Shown here piece by piece: positions 56,961 to 64,000 of a stretch of 64,000 nucleotides of DNA (its first letter is position 1; every line of letters starts with the position of its first letter). The stretch covers positions 570,488 to 634,487 of the forward strand of contig NZ_OEQH01000002.1 of the NCBI RefSeq assembly GCF_900240385.1, given 5' to 3'. The stretch is from Clostridium minihomine (GTDB lineage Bacteria; Bacillota; Clostridia; Oscillospirales; Acutalibacteraceae). The translations under genes and the position numbers were made by a program. Below the pieces are notes generated by a model. That model worked only from the letters and a program-made list of their open reading frames with translations. It was not told the DNA's origin and did no database searches.

Positions 56961-57782
56961 TTGTTTATGCTACAGGATAAACGGCGGGTTCAGGAGATCC
57001 CGCTCAATAAAATTCGGCCAAATCCGTCGCAGCCCCGAAGAACCTTTAGTCAGCGGGAGCTTCAGGAGCTGTCAGACAGTATTCGAGCCAACGGATTATT
57101 GCAGCCGCTGACTGTAAGAAGAGTTCCCGGTGGATATGAACTGATTGCCGGGGAACGCCGTTTGCGGGCCTGTTTTTTAGCCGGAATGCGGTTTGCATCT
57201 TGCATTGTGGTAGACTGCGATGAACAGCAATCTGCTGTATACGCAATTCTGGAAAATTTACAGCGTCAGGATTTACAGGTGTTTGAAGAAGCGGAAGGGA
57301 TTCGCCGGCTGATTGAAGAGTGGGGGGTTACCCAAGAAGAGGCCGCTGCCAGATTGGGCAAAAGCCAATCGGCTATTGCGAACAAGCTGCGTCTGCTTCG
57401 ACTGACTCAGCAGGAAAGAGAAATTATTTCAGAAGCCAGACTGACAGAACGCCACGCCCGTGCTTTGCTAAAAGTAGACGAGGAAAAACAACGGATGCGG
57501 ATTCTTCACATAGTTGTGGATAGCGGACTCAATGTAAAGCAAACAGAAGAATTAATTGATGCAGAAATTCAAAAAGAAACGCAGGACAAGCCCAAATCCA
57601 AACGCACTTTTGTCATTAAGGATGTCAGGCTATTTTTAAATACAATTAAGCATGCCGTAGAAACCATGCGGCTGTCGGGGATTAATGCAGTGACACAAAG
57701 TCGGGAAACCGATGAATTTATTGAGTGTGTTGTGCGAATTCCCAAAGCACAGGCAGATTCCAGAAAGAAAAAACCTGCCTGA
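56961..57782 (+). CDS. noc: Nucleoid occlusion protein Noc (ParB-like)
   Basis: ParB-family CTPase that binds chromosomal sites and, in Bacillus, keeps the division ring off the nucleoid. The 273-residue protein has the CTP-binding motif GERRLRACFLAGM, a helix-turn-helix (EEAAARLGKSQSAIANKLRLL) and a C-terminal dimer domain. TTG at 56961 lies nine bases after GGGAGG and is preferred to the ATG two codons on. The N-terminus (MFMLQDKRRVQEI) lacks the amphipathic membrane helix of B. subtilis Noc. A terminator follows; the next gene is 850 bp away. Confidence 0.85.
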   Translation: MFMLQDKRRVQEIPLNKIRPNPSQPRRTFSQRELQELSDSIRANGLLQPLTVRRVPGGYELIAGERRLRACFLAGMRFASCIVVDCDEQQSAVYAILENLQRQDLQVFEEAEGIRRLIEEWGVTQEEAAARLGKSQSAIANKLRLLRLTQQEREIISEARLTERHARALLKVDEEKQRMRILHIVVDSGLNVKQTEELIDAEIQKETQDKPKSKRTFVIKDVRLFLNTIKHAVETMRLSGINAVTQSRETDEFIECVVRIPKAQADSRKKKPA

Positions 57783-57836
57783 AATTATAATTTCGCTTAC
57801 AAGGAAATTTCCCCATTCCCTTATTTATTTTCCACA

Positions 57837-57876
57837 GCAGGAAGGCGGAGCGTATGCTCCGCCTTCCTGCGTTATG
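57837..57876 (+). terminator. Strong terminator hairpin after noc
   Basis: Perfect 15-bp stem (57837-57851 with 57856-57870) around GTAT. The T-run is short (GTTATGTTT). Confidence 0.8.
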
Positions 57877-58634
57877 TTTAGAAAAAAATCCTGTGCGTTA
57901 TCATCTATTGAAATACTGCATTTTCATTTTCAAAAAAGAAGCTAAAAAAGAAAACATTAAGAAAGCAAAATAAATACAGCAAGAAAACAGTTTAGAATAG
58001 AAACCCACTAAAATCGTTGCTAAAGAGATGATTGATTTTTGTGGCCATTGAAATATCGGTGGTTATAATAAATACTGCAAATAGCAGGTTTCTATCTGCC
58101 TCAAAAAATTGATTGGATATATCCCATGAGTTTTACAATAAAAAGCAAAAGATATGTGAAGGGGAAGAGGCGGAATCTCTTATTTCAAAATAGATGTAGC
58201 AGGTAAGTTTGGGCCATCTAAAACAGAGTCCACTTAGAAATGGAAAATCAAATTTTTCAATTTTGAAAAATCAAGTTTTTCCTTTTTTAGGAAAAGCATT
58301 TCAAATTCTTTCTATACCTTCGCAGCAACAAAGGAAAGATATAAAAAGACATACAATGATAAATCCTAGCAAAAAGCTGTTTCAGTTGATTATTAGGATA
58401 CAGGAACAAGTTTTCAAAGAATAGGGCTTGTCCGGATTGATTTTTCCACGGGGTTTCAACAGTTTGTGAAAAGTTGGTGGAAAAGTAAGCGGCGCTCTAG
58501 ATTTCAGGCAAAAAGTCACTGCAATGCATTGTGTTCCACGTGAAACAACCACTTTTTAACCGAAACCTCTTTCTATCCCGCAGAAAGAGTGCTATAATAA
58601 AACACATCATGGATTTTAGGCGGGGAAAAAAACA
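57877..58634. other. Large AT-rich gap between noc and parA, with parS
   Basis: About 760 bp without a supported gene. It contains a palindromic AT stretch (ATTTTTCAA-TT-TTGAAAAAT at about 58251-58275), the parS site at 58532-58547 and a -10-like TATAAT at about 58592-58597, probably the parA promoter, with a weak -35 (TTTCTA). The open frame at 58209-58424 starts with TTG, lacks a ribosome binding site and matches nothing I know. Confidence 0.6.
58532..58547 (+). promoter_or_regulatory. parS: parS site upstream of parA
   Basis: TGTTCCACGTGAAACA, a full match to the 16-bp ParB-binding consensus, about 90 bp before the parA start, so ParB bound here could also affect parAB expression. Confidence 0.95.
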
Positions 58635-59399
58635 ATGGGTAAAATCATTGCAATTGCAAATCAAAAAGGCGGTGTAGGCAAAACAACGACCGCTGTGAAT
58701 CTGGCGGCGTCTTTGGGCAGCCTTGGCAAAAAGACACTTTTAATTGATATTGATCCCCAGGGAAATTCCTCCAGTGGACTGGGTGTGGATCGCCGAAGGC
58801 TGAAAAGCACCGTTTACGAAATATTGCTGGAGGAAGCACCACCCAAAGAGGTGTTGATCCAAACGGGGTTTAAAAATCTGGATTTGATTCCTTCCAGTAT
58901 GGATTTGGCGGCTGCGGAACTGGAACTGGTGAGCCAGAAAAACCGGGAGTCCGTGTTAAAGCGCGCCATTTTGCCGCTGCGTGCGGAATACGATTATATT
59001 CTGGTGGACTGCCCGCCTTCCCTTGGAATCATCACAACAAATGCACTGTGCCTGGCCGATACACTTTTGGTGCCGGTTCAGTGCGAATATTACGCGTTGG
59101 AAGGGTTATCTCAGCTGATGAATTCGGTTCGCCGGGTCAAGCGTCAATACAATGAACAGCTGGATATTGAAGGCGTACTTTTGACAATGTACGACGGGCG
59201 TTTGAACCTGACACAGCAGGTGGTGGAGGAAGTAAAGAAATATTTCCCCCGCAAAGTGTTTGCTACAGTGGTGCCGCGCACTGTGCGCTTGTCTGAAGCA
59301 CCCAGCTTTGGGAAACCGGTGTTATATTTTGATCGAAGCTCAAAAGGTTCTGTTGCCTATGAAGAGCTTGCCCGAGAAATCATTCAGAATAATACATAA
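58635..59399 (+). CDS. parA: Chromosome partitioning ATPase ParA (Soj)
   Basis: ParA-type ATPase that segregates origins with ParB and, in Bacillus, influences DnaA. The 254-residue protein has the deviant Walker A KGGVGKTTT (residues 11-19), DIDPQGNSSSGLG and the switch motif DCPPSLG. GGCGGGG lies before the ATG. parB follows 13 bp downstream. Confidence 0.95.
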   Translation: MGKIIAIANQKGGVGKTTTAVNLAASLGSLGKKTLLIDIDPQGNSSSGLGVDRRRLKSTVYEILLEEAPPKEVLIQTGFKNLDLIPSSMDLAAAELELVSQKNRESVLKRAILPLRAEYDYILVDCPPSLGIITTNALCLADTLLVPVQCEYYALEGLSQLMNSVRRVKRQYNEQLDIEGVLLTMYDGRLNLTQQVVEEVKKYFPRKVFATVVPRTVRLSEAPSFGKPVLYFDRSSKGSVAYEELAREIIQNNT

Positions 59400-59412
59400 G
59401 GAGGCAGTCGGA

Positions 59413-60276
59413 ATGAAAAAAAGAGGCGGTCTTGGAAAAGGCCTGGACGCCATCTTTGCGGAAAATGATACGGAAAAACAAAACGCATCCATTGCGTTGC
59501 CTCTGCGCGAAATTGAACCAAACCGCGGTCAGCCGCGAAAACAGTTTGATGAAGGCGCACTGGCCGAGCTGGCAGACTCTATTGCACAGCATGGGGTGCT
59601 GCAGCCGCTTTTGGTGCGTCCGCTGATGAGCGGAGGATATCAAGTTGTTGCGGGGGAACGCCGTTGGCGGGCTGCCCGTATGGCAGGACTGACAGAGGTC
59701 CCTGCTGTGGTTCGTGAACTGACGGATCAAGAGGTTATGCAGCTGGCGCTGATTGAAAATCTTCAACGGGAAGATTTAACATCGCTGGAAGAAGCGCAGG
59801 GATACCAGACCTTGCTGGAAACCTATGGGCTGACGCAAGAGGAAATTGCCCATATTGTGGGAAAATCCCGTCCTGCCGTGGCAAATGCCCTGCGACTGCT
59901 CAATCTGCCGGAACAGGTGCAGGATTTATTATCACAAGGGAAGCTTTCTGCCGGACATGCCCGAACCCTTTTATCGCTGCAATCTTCAGAAGATATGCTG
60001 CAAATGGCAGAACTGGTGGTAAAGCATGGTATTTCTGTCCGGGAATTGGAAAAAATGGTAAAGAAGTTTCTTTCTCAGGAGTCTGAAACAGCTAAAGAAA
60101 CACCGAAAAAGCCCAAGACTCGTTATTTCGAAGAGGTAGAGCTTGCCCTGAATACCCATTTGGGCCGAAAGGTTAAAGTGGAGGGCGGAAAAAGCAAGGG
60201 TGTATTGCAAATAGAATTTTATGGGGAAGAGGATTTGGCGAATTTGGTAAACAGCCTGCGTTTTGAGGACGACTGA
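59413..60276 (+). CDS. parB: Chromosome partitioning protein ParB (Spo0J)
   Basis: CTP-dependent DNA clamp that loads at parS and spreads. The 287-residue protein starts [15 protein letters not shown], which contains the ParA-stimulating N-terminus, followed by CTP-binding motif [13 protein letters not shown], a helix-turn-helix ([21 protein letters not shown]) and a C-terminal dimer domain. AGGAGG precedes the ATG at 59413. The two parS sites nearby are its expected targets. Confidence 0.95.
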   Translation: MKKRGGLGKGLDAIFAENDTEKQNASIALPLREIEPNRGQPRKQFDEGALAELADSIAQHGVLQPLLVRPLMSGGYQVVAGERRWRAARMAGLTEVPAVVRELTDQEVMQLALIENLQREDLTSLEEAQGYQTLLETYGLTQEEIAHIVGKSRPAVANALRLLNLPEQVQDLLSQGKLSAGHARTLLSLQSSEDMLQMAELVVKHGISVRELEKMVKKFLSQESETAKETPKKPKTRYFEEVELALNTHLGRKVKVEGGKSKGVLQIEFYGEEDLANLVNSLRFEDD

Positions 60277-60328
60277 AACTCAGGCAGCATACCTCTGTCC
60301 CAATAAAAATAAAGGAGAAGAATCCATC

Positions 60329-61621
60329 ATGTTAGACATTAAAGTGATACGAGAAAATCCGGATAAAGTGAAAACGGCGATGAAGACGCGTAATCTGGAT
60401 GCAGATCAAATGATAGATACCATTTTGCAGTTTGATGCGGATCGCCGCCGTGTGATCGGTGAGACCGAGGTGCTGAAGGCGCAGCAAAATGCAGAGAATA
60501 AGAAGATTCCCGCTTTGAAAAAAGCAGGGGAAGATGTTTCTGCTTTGATGGCACATCTTAAAGAATTGTCGGATCAAATCAAAGAAAAAGACGGGGAATT
60601 GACCCAGCTGGAAGAAAAGCAAAAAAATCTGATTCTCTCTTTGCCGAATATTCCGGCAGCAGATGTTCCGGTTGGAAAAGATGATTCCGAAAACAAAGAA
60701 CTGCGCCGTTGGCAAGAACCGACCCAGTTTTCATTTGACCCCAAAGCCCATTGGGACATTGGCCGTGAACTGGATATTTTAGATCCGGAAACAGCGGCAA
60801 AAGTAACGGGTGCACGGTTCCATTTTTACAAAGGAATGGGTGCCCGTTTAGAGCGCTCGATTATGAACTTCTTCCTAAATACTCATGTAGACAATGGCTA
60901 CACCGAGATATTCCCGCCGTTTATGGTGAACCGGGCTTCTATGACCGGCACGGGCCAGCTGCCGAAATTTGAAGAGGATGCCTTTAAATTGGCTACCAAA
61001 GTGTCCAATGAAGATTATTTCCTGATTCCTACCGCAGAAGTGCCGGTAACCAATATGCACCGTTCTGAGATTTTGGATGGAGCAAAGCTGCCGATTAAAT
61101 ACTGTGCCTATTCCGCTTGCTTCCGGGCAGAAGCGGGTTCGGCAGGGCGTGACACCCGCGGTTTGATTCGCCAGCACCAGTTTAATAAAGTAGAAATGGT
61201 GAAGTTCTCTAATCCCGAAACCTCTTATCAGGAGCTCGAATCTTTAACAAACGACGCAGAGCGAGTGCTTCAGCTTTTAGGCCTGCCTTACCGGGTGGTT
61301 TGTTTGTCCACCGGTGACTTGGGCTTCTCTTCGGCTAAAACCTATGATGTGGAGGTTTGGATGCCTTCTTATCAGCGGTATGTAGAGATTTCTTCTTGCT
61401 CTAATTTTGAGGACTTTCAGGCACGTCGGGCACAGATCCGCTTTAAAGCCAATCCTCGCGATAAAGCACAGCTGGTGCATACCCTGAATGGTTCCGGTGT
61501 GGCGGTTGGCCGTACCGTGGCTGCTATTTTAGAAAATTATCAAAATGCTGACGGCAGTGTAACCATTCCCGAAGCATTGCGTCCCTATATGGGTGTTGAT
61601 GTGATCCGGAAACCAGAATAA
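60329..61621 (+). CDS. serS: Seryl-tRNA synthetase
   Basis: Class II synthetase that charges tRNA-Ser. The 430-residue protein begins [14 protein letters not shown] with an N-terminal antiparallel coiled-coil arm (about 30-100), motif 2 ([23 protein letters not shown]) split here as ACFRAEAG...RDTRGL, and motif 3 ([17 protein letters not shown]). AAAGGAG precedes the ATG. The serS position after parB is common in Clostridia. Confidence 0.96.
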   Translation: MLDIKVIRENPDKVKTAMKTRNLDADQMIDTILQFDADRRRVIGETEVLKAQQNAENKKIPALKKAGEDVSALMAHLKELSDQIKEKDGELTQLEEKQKNLILSLPNIPAADVPVGKDDSENKELRRWQEPTQFSFDPKAHWDIGRELDILDPETAAKVTGARFHFYKGMGARLERSIMNFFLNTHVDNGYTEIFPPFMVNRASMTGTGQLPKFEEDAFKLATKVSNEDYFLIPTAEVPVTNMHRSEILDGAKLPIKYCAYSACFRAEAGSAGRDTRGLIRQHQFNKVEMVKFSNPETSYQELESLTNDAERVLQLLGLPYRVVCLSTGDLGFSSAKTYDVEVWMPSYQRYVEISSCSNFEDFQARRAQIRFKANPRDKAQLVHTLNGSGVAVGRTVAAILENYQNADGSVTIPEALRPYMGVDVIRKPE

Positions 61622-61747
61622 GATAAAAAGGAAATTTTTTCCATTTTTTATAAGTAAGTATTTGTAACAGATGAAAACAGAATTGAGAAAGCGGGCTGCT
61701 CCGGATTCAATCCGGAGCGGCTTTTGTCAAAGGAGGAGTTACAGAGA

Positions 61748-62491
61748 ATGGGACTGAATCCAAAACTAAGTGAATATACTCAACAGGTCAAACTGGCCAC
61801 TTATGATATTGACGCCAATAATACCCTGCGGCCGTCTGCCTTGCTTCGTTATTGCCAAGAGGCCTGCGAGCTGCATTTGGCCTGTTATGGCCTTACTCAC
61901 GAAAAGATGATGAAAGACGGTATTGTGTTCGTGTTTACCAGGGCAGGGGCAACCATTCACCGCTGGCCGGGCCAGCATGATCCCATCACCATTGTTACCC
62001 GGGCGTGCGGTATGGTGGGGGTGCAATTTTACCGCAGCTTTGCTTTCTATTGCGGTCAGGAGCATCTGGCAGAGGTTTTACAGGCATCTGTGATAGTCAG
62101 TACCGAAGAACATAAATTGCTGCGCCCCAAAGCATTTTTAAATTATGGTGTGGGTGCAGGGGAAAATACGGGACAAAAGCTAGAGCGAATGAATCTTCCT
62201 GAAAATATGCCGGTAGTCGGGCAAAGGGAAATCCGGTTTTCGGATCTGGATTATAACGGGCATGTCAATAACTCTGTTTACAATGATATTTTCTGTGATT
62301 TTATTCCCGGTGGAATAAAGGGTCGCCAATTAAAGGAGTTTCAGGTTCATTATGTACTTGAGAGCCGCGAGAACGAGGTTTTAGAAATCCAGCGGGAAGA
62401 GCGCGATGGCCTGATATTCCTGCGGGGAACCAATCCCAGAGGCATTAGTTTTGAGTATCAGGGCAAGCTAACGGAGAAGAAAACAAAATAA
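61748..62491 (+). CDS. Acyl-ACP thioesterase (FatA family)
   Basis: Hydrolyses acyl-ACP to free fatty acids. The 247-residue protein has two hot-dog domains; the first opens with YDIDANNTLRPSALLRYCQEA and the second has SDLDYNGHVNNSVYND, the conserved Asn-His site of the family. The ATG at 61748 has AAAGGAGGAG nine bases upstream; a TTG at 61724 is less likely. It stands between serS and the tRNA cluster. Chain-length preference cannot be read from the sequence. Confidence 0.88.
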   Translation: MGLNPKLSEYTQQVKLATYDIDANNTLRPSALLRYCQEACELHLACYGLTHEKMMKDGIVFVFTRAGATIHRWPGQHDPITIVTRACGMVGVQFYRSFAFYCGQEHLAEVLQASVIVSTEEHKLLRPKAFLNYGVGAGENTGQKLERMNLPENMPVVGQREIRFSDLDYNGHVNNSVYNDIFCDFIPGGIKGRQLKEFQVHYVLESRENEVLEIQREERDGLIFLRGTNPRGISFEYQGKLTEKKTK

Positions 62492-62514
62492 AAAAATAAT
62501 TTTTCGATTTTGTA

Positions 62515-62544
62515 TTGACAAAGTGGACATGTATATAATATAAT
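62515..62544 (+). promoter_or_regulatory. Promoter candidate for the tRNA cluster
   Basis: TTGACA, 18 bp, TATAAT, about 30 bp before tRNA-Met. Confidence 0.8.
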
Positions 62545-62575
62545 AAATATCGCTCCGCTTATGCGTTGTATGTAT

Positions 62576-62652
62576 GGCGGCATAGCTCAGCTGGCTAGAG
62601 CATTCGGTTCATACCCGAAGTGTCGATGGTTCAAGTCCATTTGCCGCTACCA
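62576..62652 (+). tRNA. tRNA-Met (CAT), elongator type
   Basis: Cloverleaf with acceptor GGCGGCA/TGCCGCT, D-loop AGCTCAGCTGGCTAGAGC, anticodon CAT and encoded CCA. The G1-U72 type pair and the body match elongator tRNA-Met rather than the initiator. Confidence 0.93.
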
Positions 62653-62655
62653 CAC

Positions 62656-62730
62656 GGCCCGGTCGTCAAGTGGTTAAGACACCGCCCTTTCACGGCGGGT
62701 TCACGGGTTCGAATCCCGTCCGGGTCACCA
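62656..62730 (+). tRNA. tRNA-Glu (TTC)
   Basis: Acceptor GGCCCGG/CCGGGTC, anticodon TTC, T-arm GTTCGAATC and encoded CCA. Three bases after tRNA-Met. Confidence 0.95.
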
Positions 62731-62736
62731 CAAACA

Positions 62737-62764
62737 GATTCCCCCGAATTTTTTCGGGGGAATC
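62737..62764 (+). other. Hairpin between tRNA-Glu and tRNA-Val
   Basis: Perfect 12-bp stem (GATTCCCCCGAA with TTCGGGGGAATC) around TTTT. No T-run follows, so it may be an RNA-processing structure or a partial terminator. Confidence 0.7.
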
Positions 62765-62772
62765 GCTCATAA

Positions 62773-62849
62773 GGACGCATAGCTCAGCTGGTTAGAGCGT
62801 TCGCCTCACACGCGAGAGGTCATGGGTTCGAGTCCCCTTGCGTCCACCA
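62773..62849 (+). tRNA. tRNA-Val (CAC)
   Basis: Acceptor GGACGCA/TGCGTCC, anticodon stem TTCGC/GCGAG around CTCACAC giving anticodon CAC, and encoded CCA. Confidence 0.95.
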
Positions 62850-62852
62850 AAG

Positions 62853-62883
62853 AAAAGGATCAGCAGATGCTGGTCCTTTTTTC
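62853..62883 (+). terminator. Intrinsic terminator after the tRNA cluster
   Basis: AAAAGGATCAGC pairs with GCTGGTCCTTTT (one T-G pair) around AGAT, followed by T residues. Confidence 0.85.
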
Positions 62884-63136
62884 TATACTTTGGGACTCGA
62901 ATCCTGAAAAAAGGAAAGCTGGGAGAAAACCGGTAAAAAACAGTGTCGGCGGAATGCCAGCTTGTGCCGCTGGAGTCTTTTTACGATTTTTCGCAGGATT
63001 TGTTCCATAATTGGGTCTTTGCACTTACATAAACAGGGAGTTTTATAAGGATTAAAAAGTAATCGAACAGAATAAATCCGCAGGCGATTAAAGTTGGCAG
63101 GCCTGTTTTTTTGGCCGGCAAAAGGAGTATTTGATT

Positions 63137-63721
63137 ATGCGTGTTGAATCATATAACAGCTTTGCGATGAGCCGAAATTTTTCAGGGAAGAAAATAGGGG
63201 GTATTTCGGTTCCGGATTACAATGATTTCTATTTTAATACGAAAACAGCGCCGAAAATGAGTGACGATAAATTCACGGAGGCGATTGTACAGCAGGCCCA
63301 AAAAGATGCAGCTACCGGCAAGGCCGGGGTTGAATGCCCTGGGTTTAAAAGTTTAATGAAAAGCTATGTATCCGTGGTATCACCTGACAGAAAAGGCATG
63401 ATAAGCAATGCCTTAACCAGCTTGGATCATATAAAAAAGCTGCCAAAGCCAGAAGCCATTTCTCTTTTAGACGTTCTGTTGGGAAAAAGAATCATGTCTG
63501 CTGACAATGAACTATCCTATGCTGAATTTAAAGATAGCAATGGAGAAGTCATTGCTACATATTCAAATGGTGGATGGTCCTTTCAGTCAACCAAAGCAGA
63601 GGATGCCCGTACATCTGAATTTTACGGTATTTATCTGGACGCATGGAATGCGGCAAAAAGCGAAAAATCAAACTCTCTTGTTTCTGACACGCCCTTCGGA
63701 ACAATGGATGTAATCGCGTAA
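63137..63721 (+). CDS. Hypothetical protein
   Basis: The 194-residue soluble protein begins MRVESYNSFAMSRNF. AAAGGAG at 63121-63127 lies nine bases before the ATG. No signal peptide or membrane helix is visible. The middle is Lys-rich and helical (QQAQKDAATGK; SLMKSYVSVVSPDRKGM), and the C-terminal third contains a strand-like stretch (YAEFKDSNGEVIATYSNGGW). I do not recognise a family. Confidence 0.65.
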   Translation: MRVESYNSFAMSRNFSGKKIGGISVPDYNDFYFNTKTAPKMSDDKFTEAIVQQAQKDAATGKAGVECPGFKSLMKSYVSVVSPDRKGMISNALTSLDHIKKLPKPEAISLLDVLLGKRIMSADNELSYAEFKDSNGEVIATYSNGGWSFQSTKAEDARTSEFYGIYLDAWNAAKSEKSNSLVSDTPFGTMDVIA

Positions 63722-63914
63722 TGCACCTTAGAATATGATTTTGAGTCATAAACGCGAAAGAGAAAAGAAGATTTTAAGCCATCCAATAAAGTGTGGCCGC
63801 GTCATCATGTGCTGTAGAATACTCTGTATGGGTAAAGCGGCTCACGCCTGACTGGATATAGAACGACATCGTTCTGGGCTGCCAGCTGGACTGCCAGTAT
63901 AGAGAAGTGACCAA

Positions 63915-63946
63915 AAGAAAGAAAGGCCGGGCAATGCCGGCCTTTC
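63915..63946 (-). terminator. Terminator of the minus-strand gene at the right edge
   Basis: GAAAGGCCGG (63921-63930) pairs with CCGGCCTTTC (63937-63946) around GCAATG; a T-rich run follows on the minus strand. Confidence 0.75.
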
Positions 63947-63957
63947 CCAGGTTTGAA

Positions 63958-64000
63958 TTATTCGTTCACAACATACAGTTCGTACTCTGCATCCGGCAGG
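63958..64000 (-). CDS. C-terminal end of a minus-strand gene, cut by window
   Basis: The minus-strand frame reads LPDAEYELYVVNE and stops at 63958-63960, 12 bp before the terminator hairpin. Only 13 codons are visible, so the product cannot be named; the pattern is like the ends of surface-protein beta domains, but this is a guess. Confidence 0.45.
   Translation of the reverse strand, partial: LPDAEYELYVVNE

Noticed and set aside
58209-58424. 71-codon open frame between noc and parA
   Set aside because: Starts with TTG without a ribosome binding site, lies in AT-rich DNA and has no recognisable features.

Overview
The window is a chromosome segment of a low-to-moderate GC member of the Clostridia, most likely the Oscillospirales/Ruminococcaceae group. 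This is judged from gene content: a DUF4321 protein beside mreBCD, a U32 peptidase with DUF3656 after zapA, class III (anaerobic) ribonucleotide reductase, remB between recF and gyrB, noc-parA-parB after rsmG, and a FatA-type acyl-ACP thioesterase. It spans the replication origin. dnaA, dnaN, the S4-domain gene, recF, remB, gyrB and gyrA run on the minus strand. rpmH, rnpA, yidD, yidC, khpB, mnmE, mnmG, rsmG, noc, parA, parB and serS run on the plus strand. oriC is therefore placed at about 47.8-49.8 kb.

Layout. 1-4.2 kb: a minus-strand glycogen/maltodextrin unit (glycogen phosphorylase followed by a GH13 alpha-glycosidase cut by the window edge). 4.5-8.4 kb, plus: zapA, a small membrane protein, U32 peptidase, dUTPase and DUF4321. 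8.9-15 kb: the cell-shape cluster mreB, mreC, mreD, PBP2, then minD and methylglyoxal synthase. 15.1-18.3 kb: hisS and aspS. 18.5-20.3 kb: an ECF sigma factor and its RsgI-like membrane anti-sigma factor. 20.9-24.7 kb: an HxlR regulator, a GNAT acetyltransferase and nrdD-nrdG behind a promoter overlaid with NrdR-type boxes. 25.4-30.2 kb, minus: a four-gene Gld-type ABC exporter. 30.5-37.5 kb: accessory genes (DUF1015, a frameshifted DUF4180 gene, C39-like protease, Nudix hydrolase, M14 carboxypeptidase, a lipoprotein, D-aminoacylase). 38.2-49.4 kb, minus: gyrA, three YcxB-like membrane proteins, gyrB, a zinc-ribbon membrane protein, remB, recF, the S4 gene, dnaN and dnaA. 49.8-62.5 kb, plus: rpmH through serS and the thioesterase. 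62.6-62.85 kb: tRNA-Met, tRNA-Glu and tRNA-Val. The right edge holds a hypothetical gene and the tail of a minus-strand gene.

How it works together. Origin firing (DnaA boxes, a candidate DnaA-trio unwinding element), segregation (ParA, ParB and two 16-bp parS sites, one inside mnmG) and nucleoid occlusion (Noc) are encoded together. The division/shape block encodes MreBCD-PBP2 and MinD, but no minC or minE lies beside minD, and MinD lacks the usual C-terminal membrane helix.

The points most worth a second look are the DnaA-trio-like origin core, the parS pair, the stand-alone truncated MinD, the three adjacent YcxB-like genes between gyrB and gyrA, the one-base frameshift in the DUF4180 gene, the long structured leader of mreB, and a 14-bp perfect inverted repeat in an otherwise geneless AT-rich gap. 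I did not find a convincing new multi-gene system such as a defence island, a CRISPR array or a prophage; most of the window is conserved core genome.
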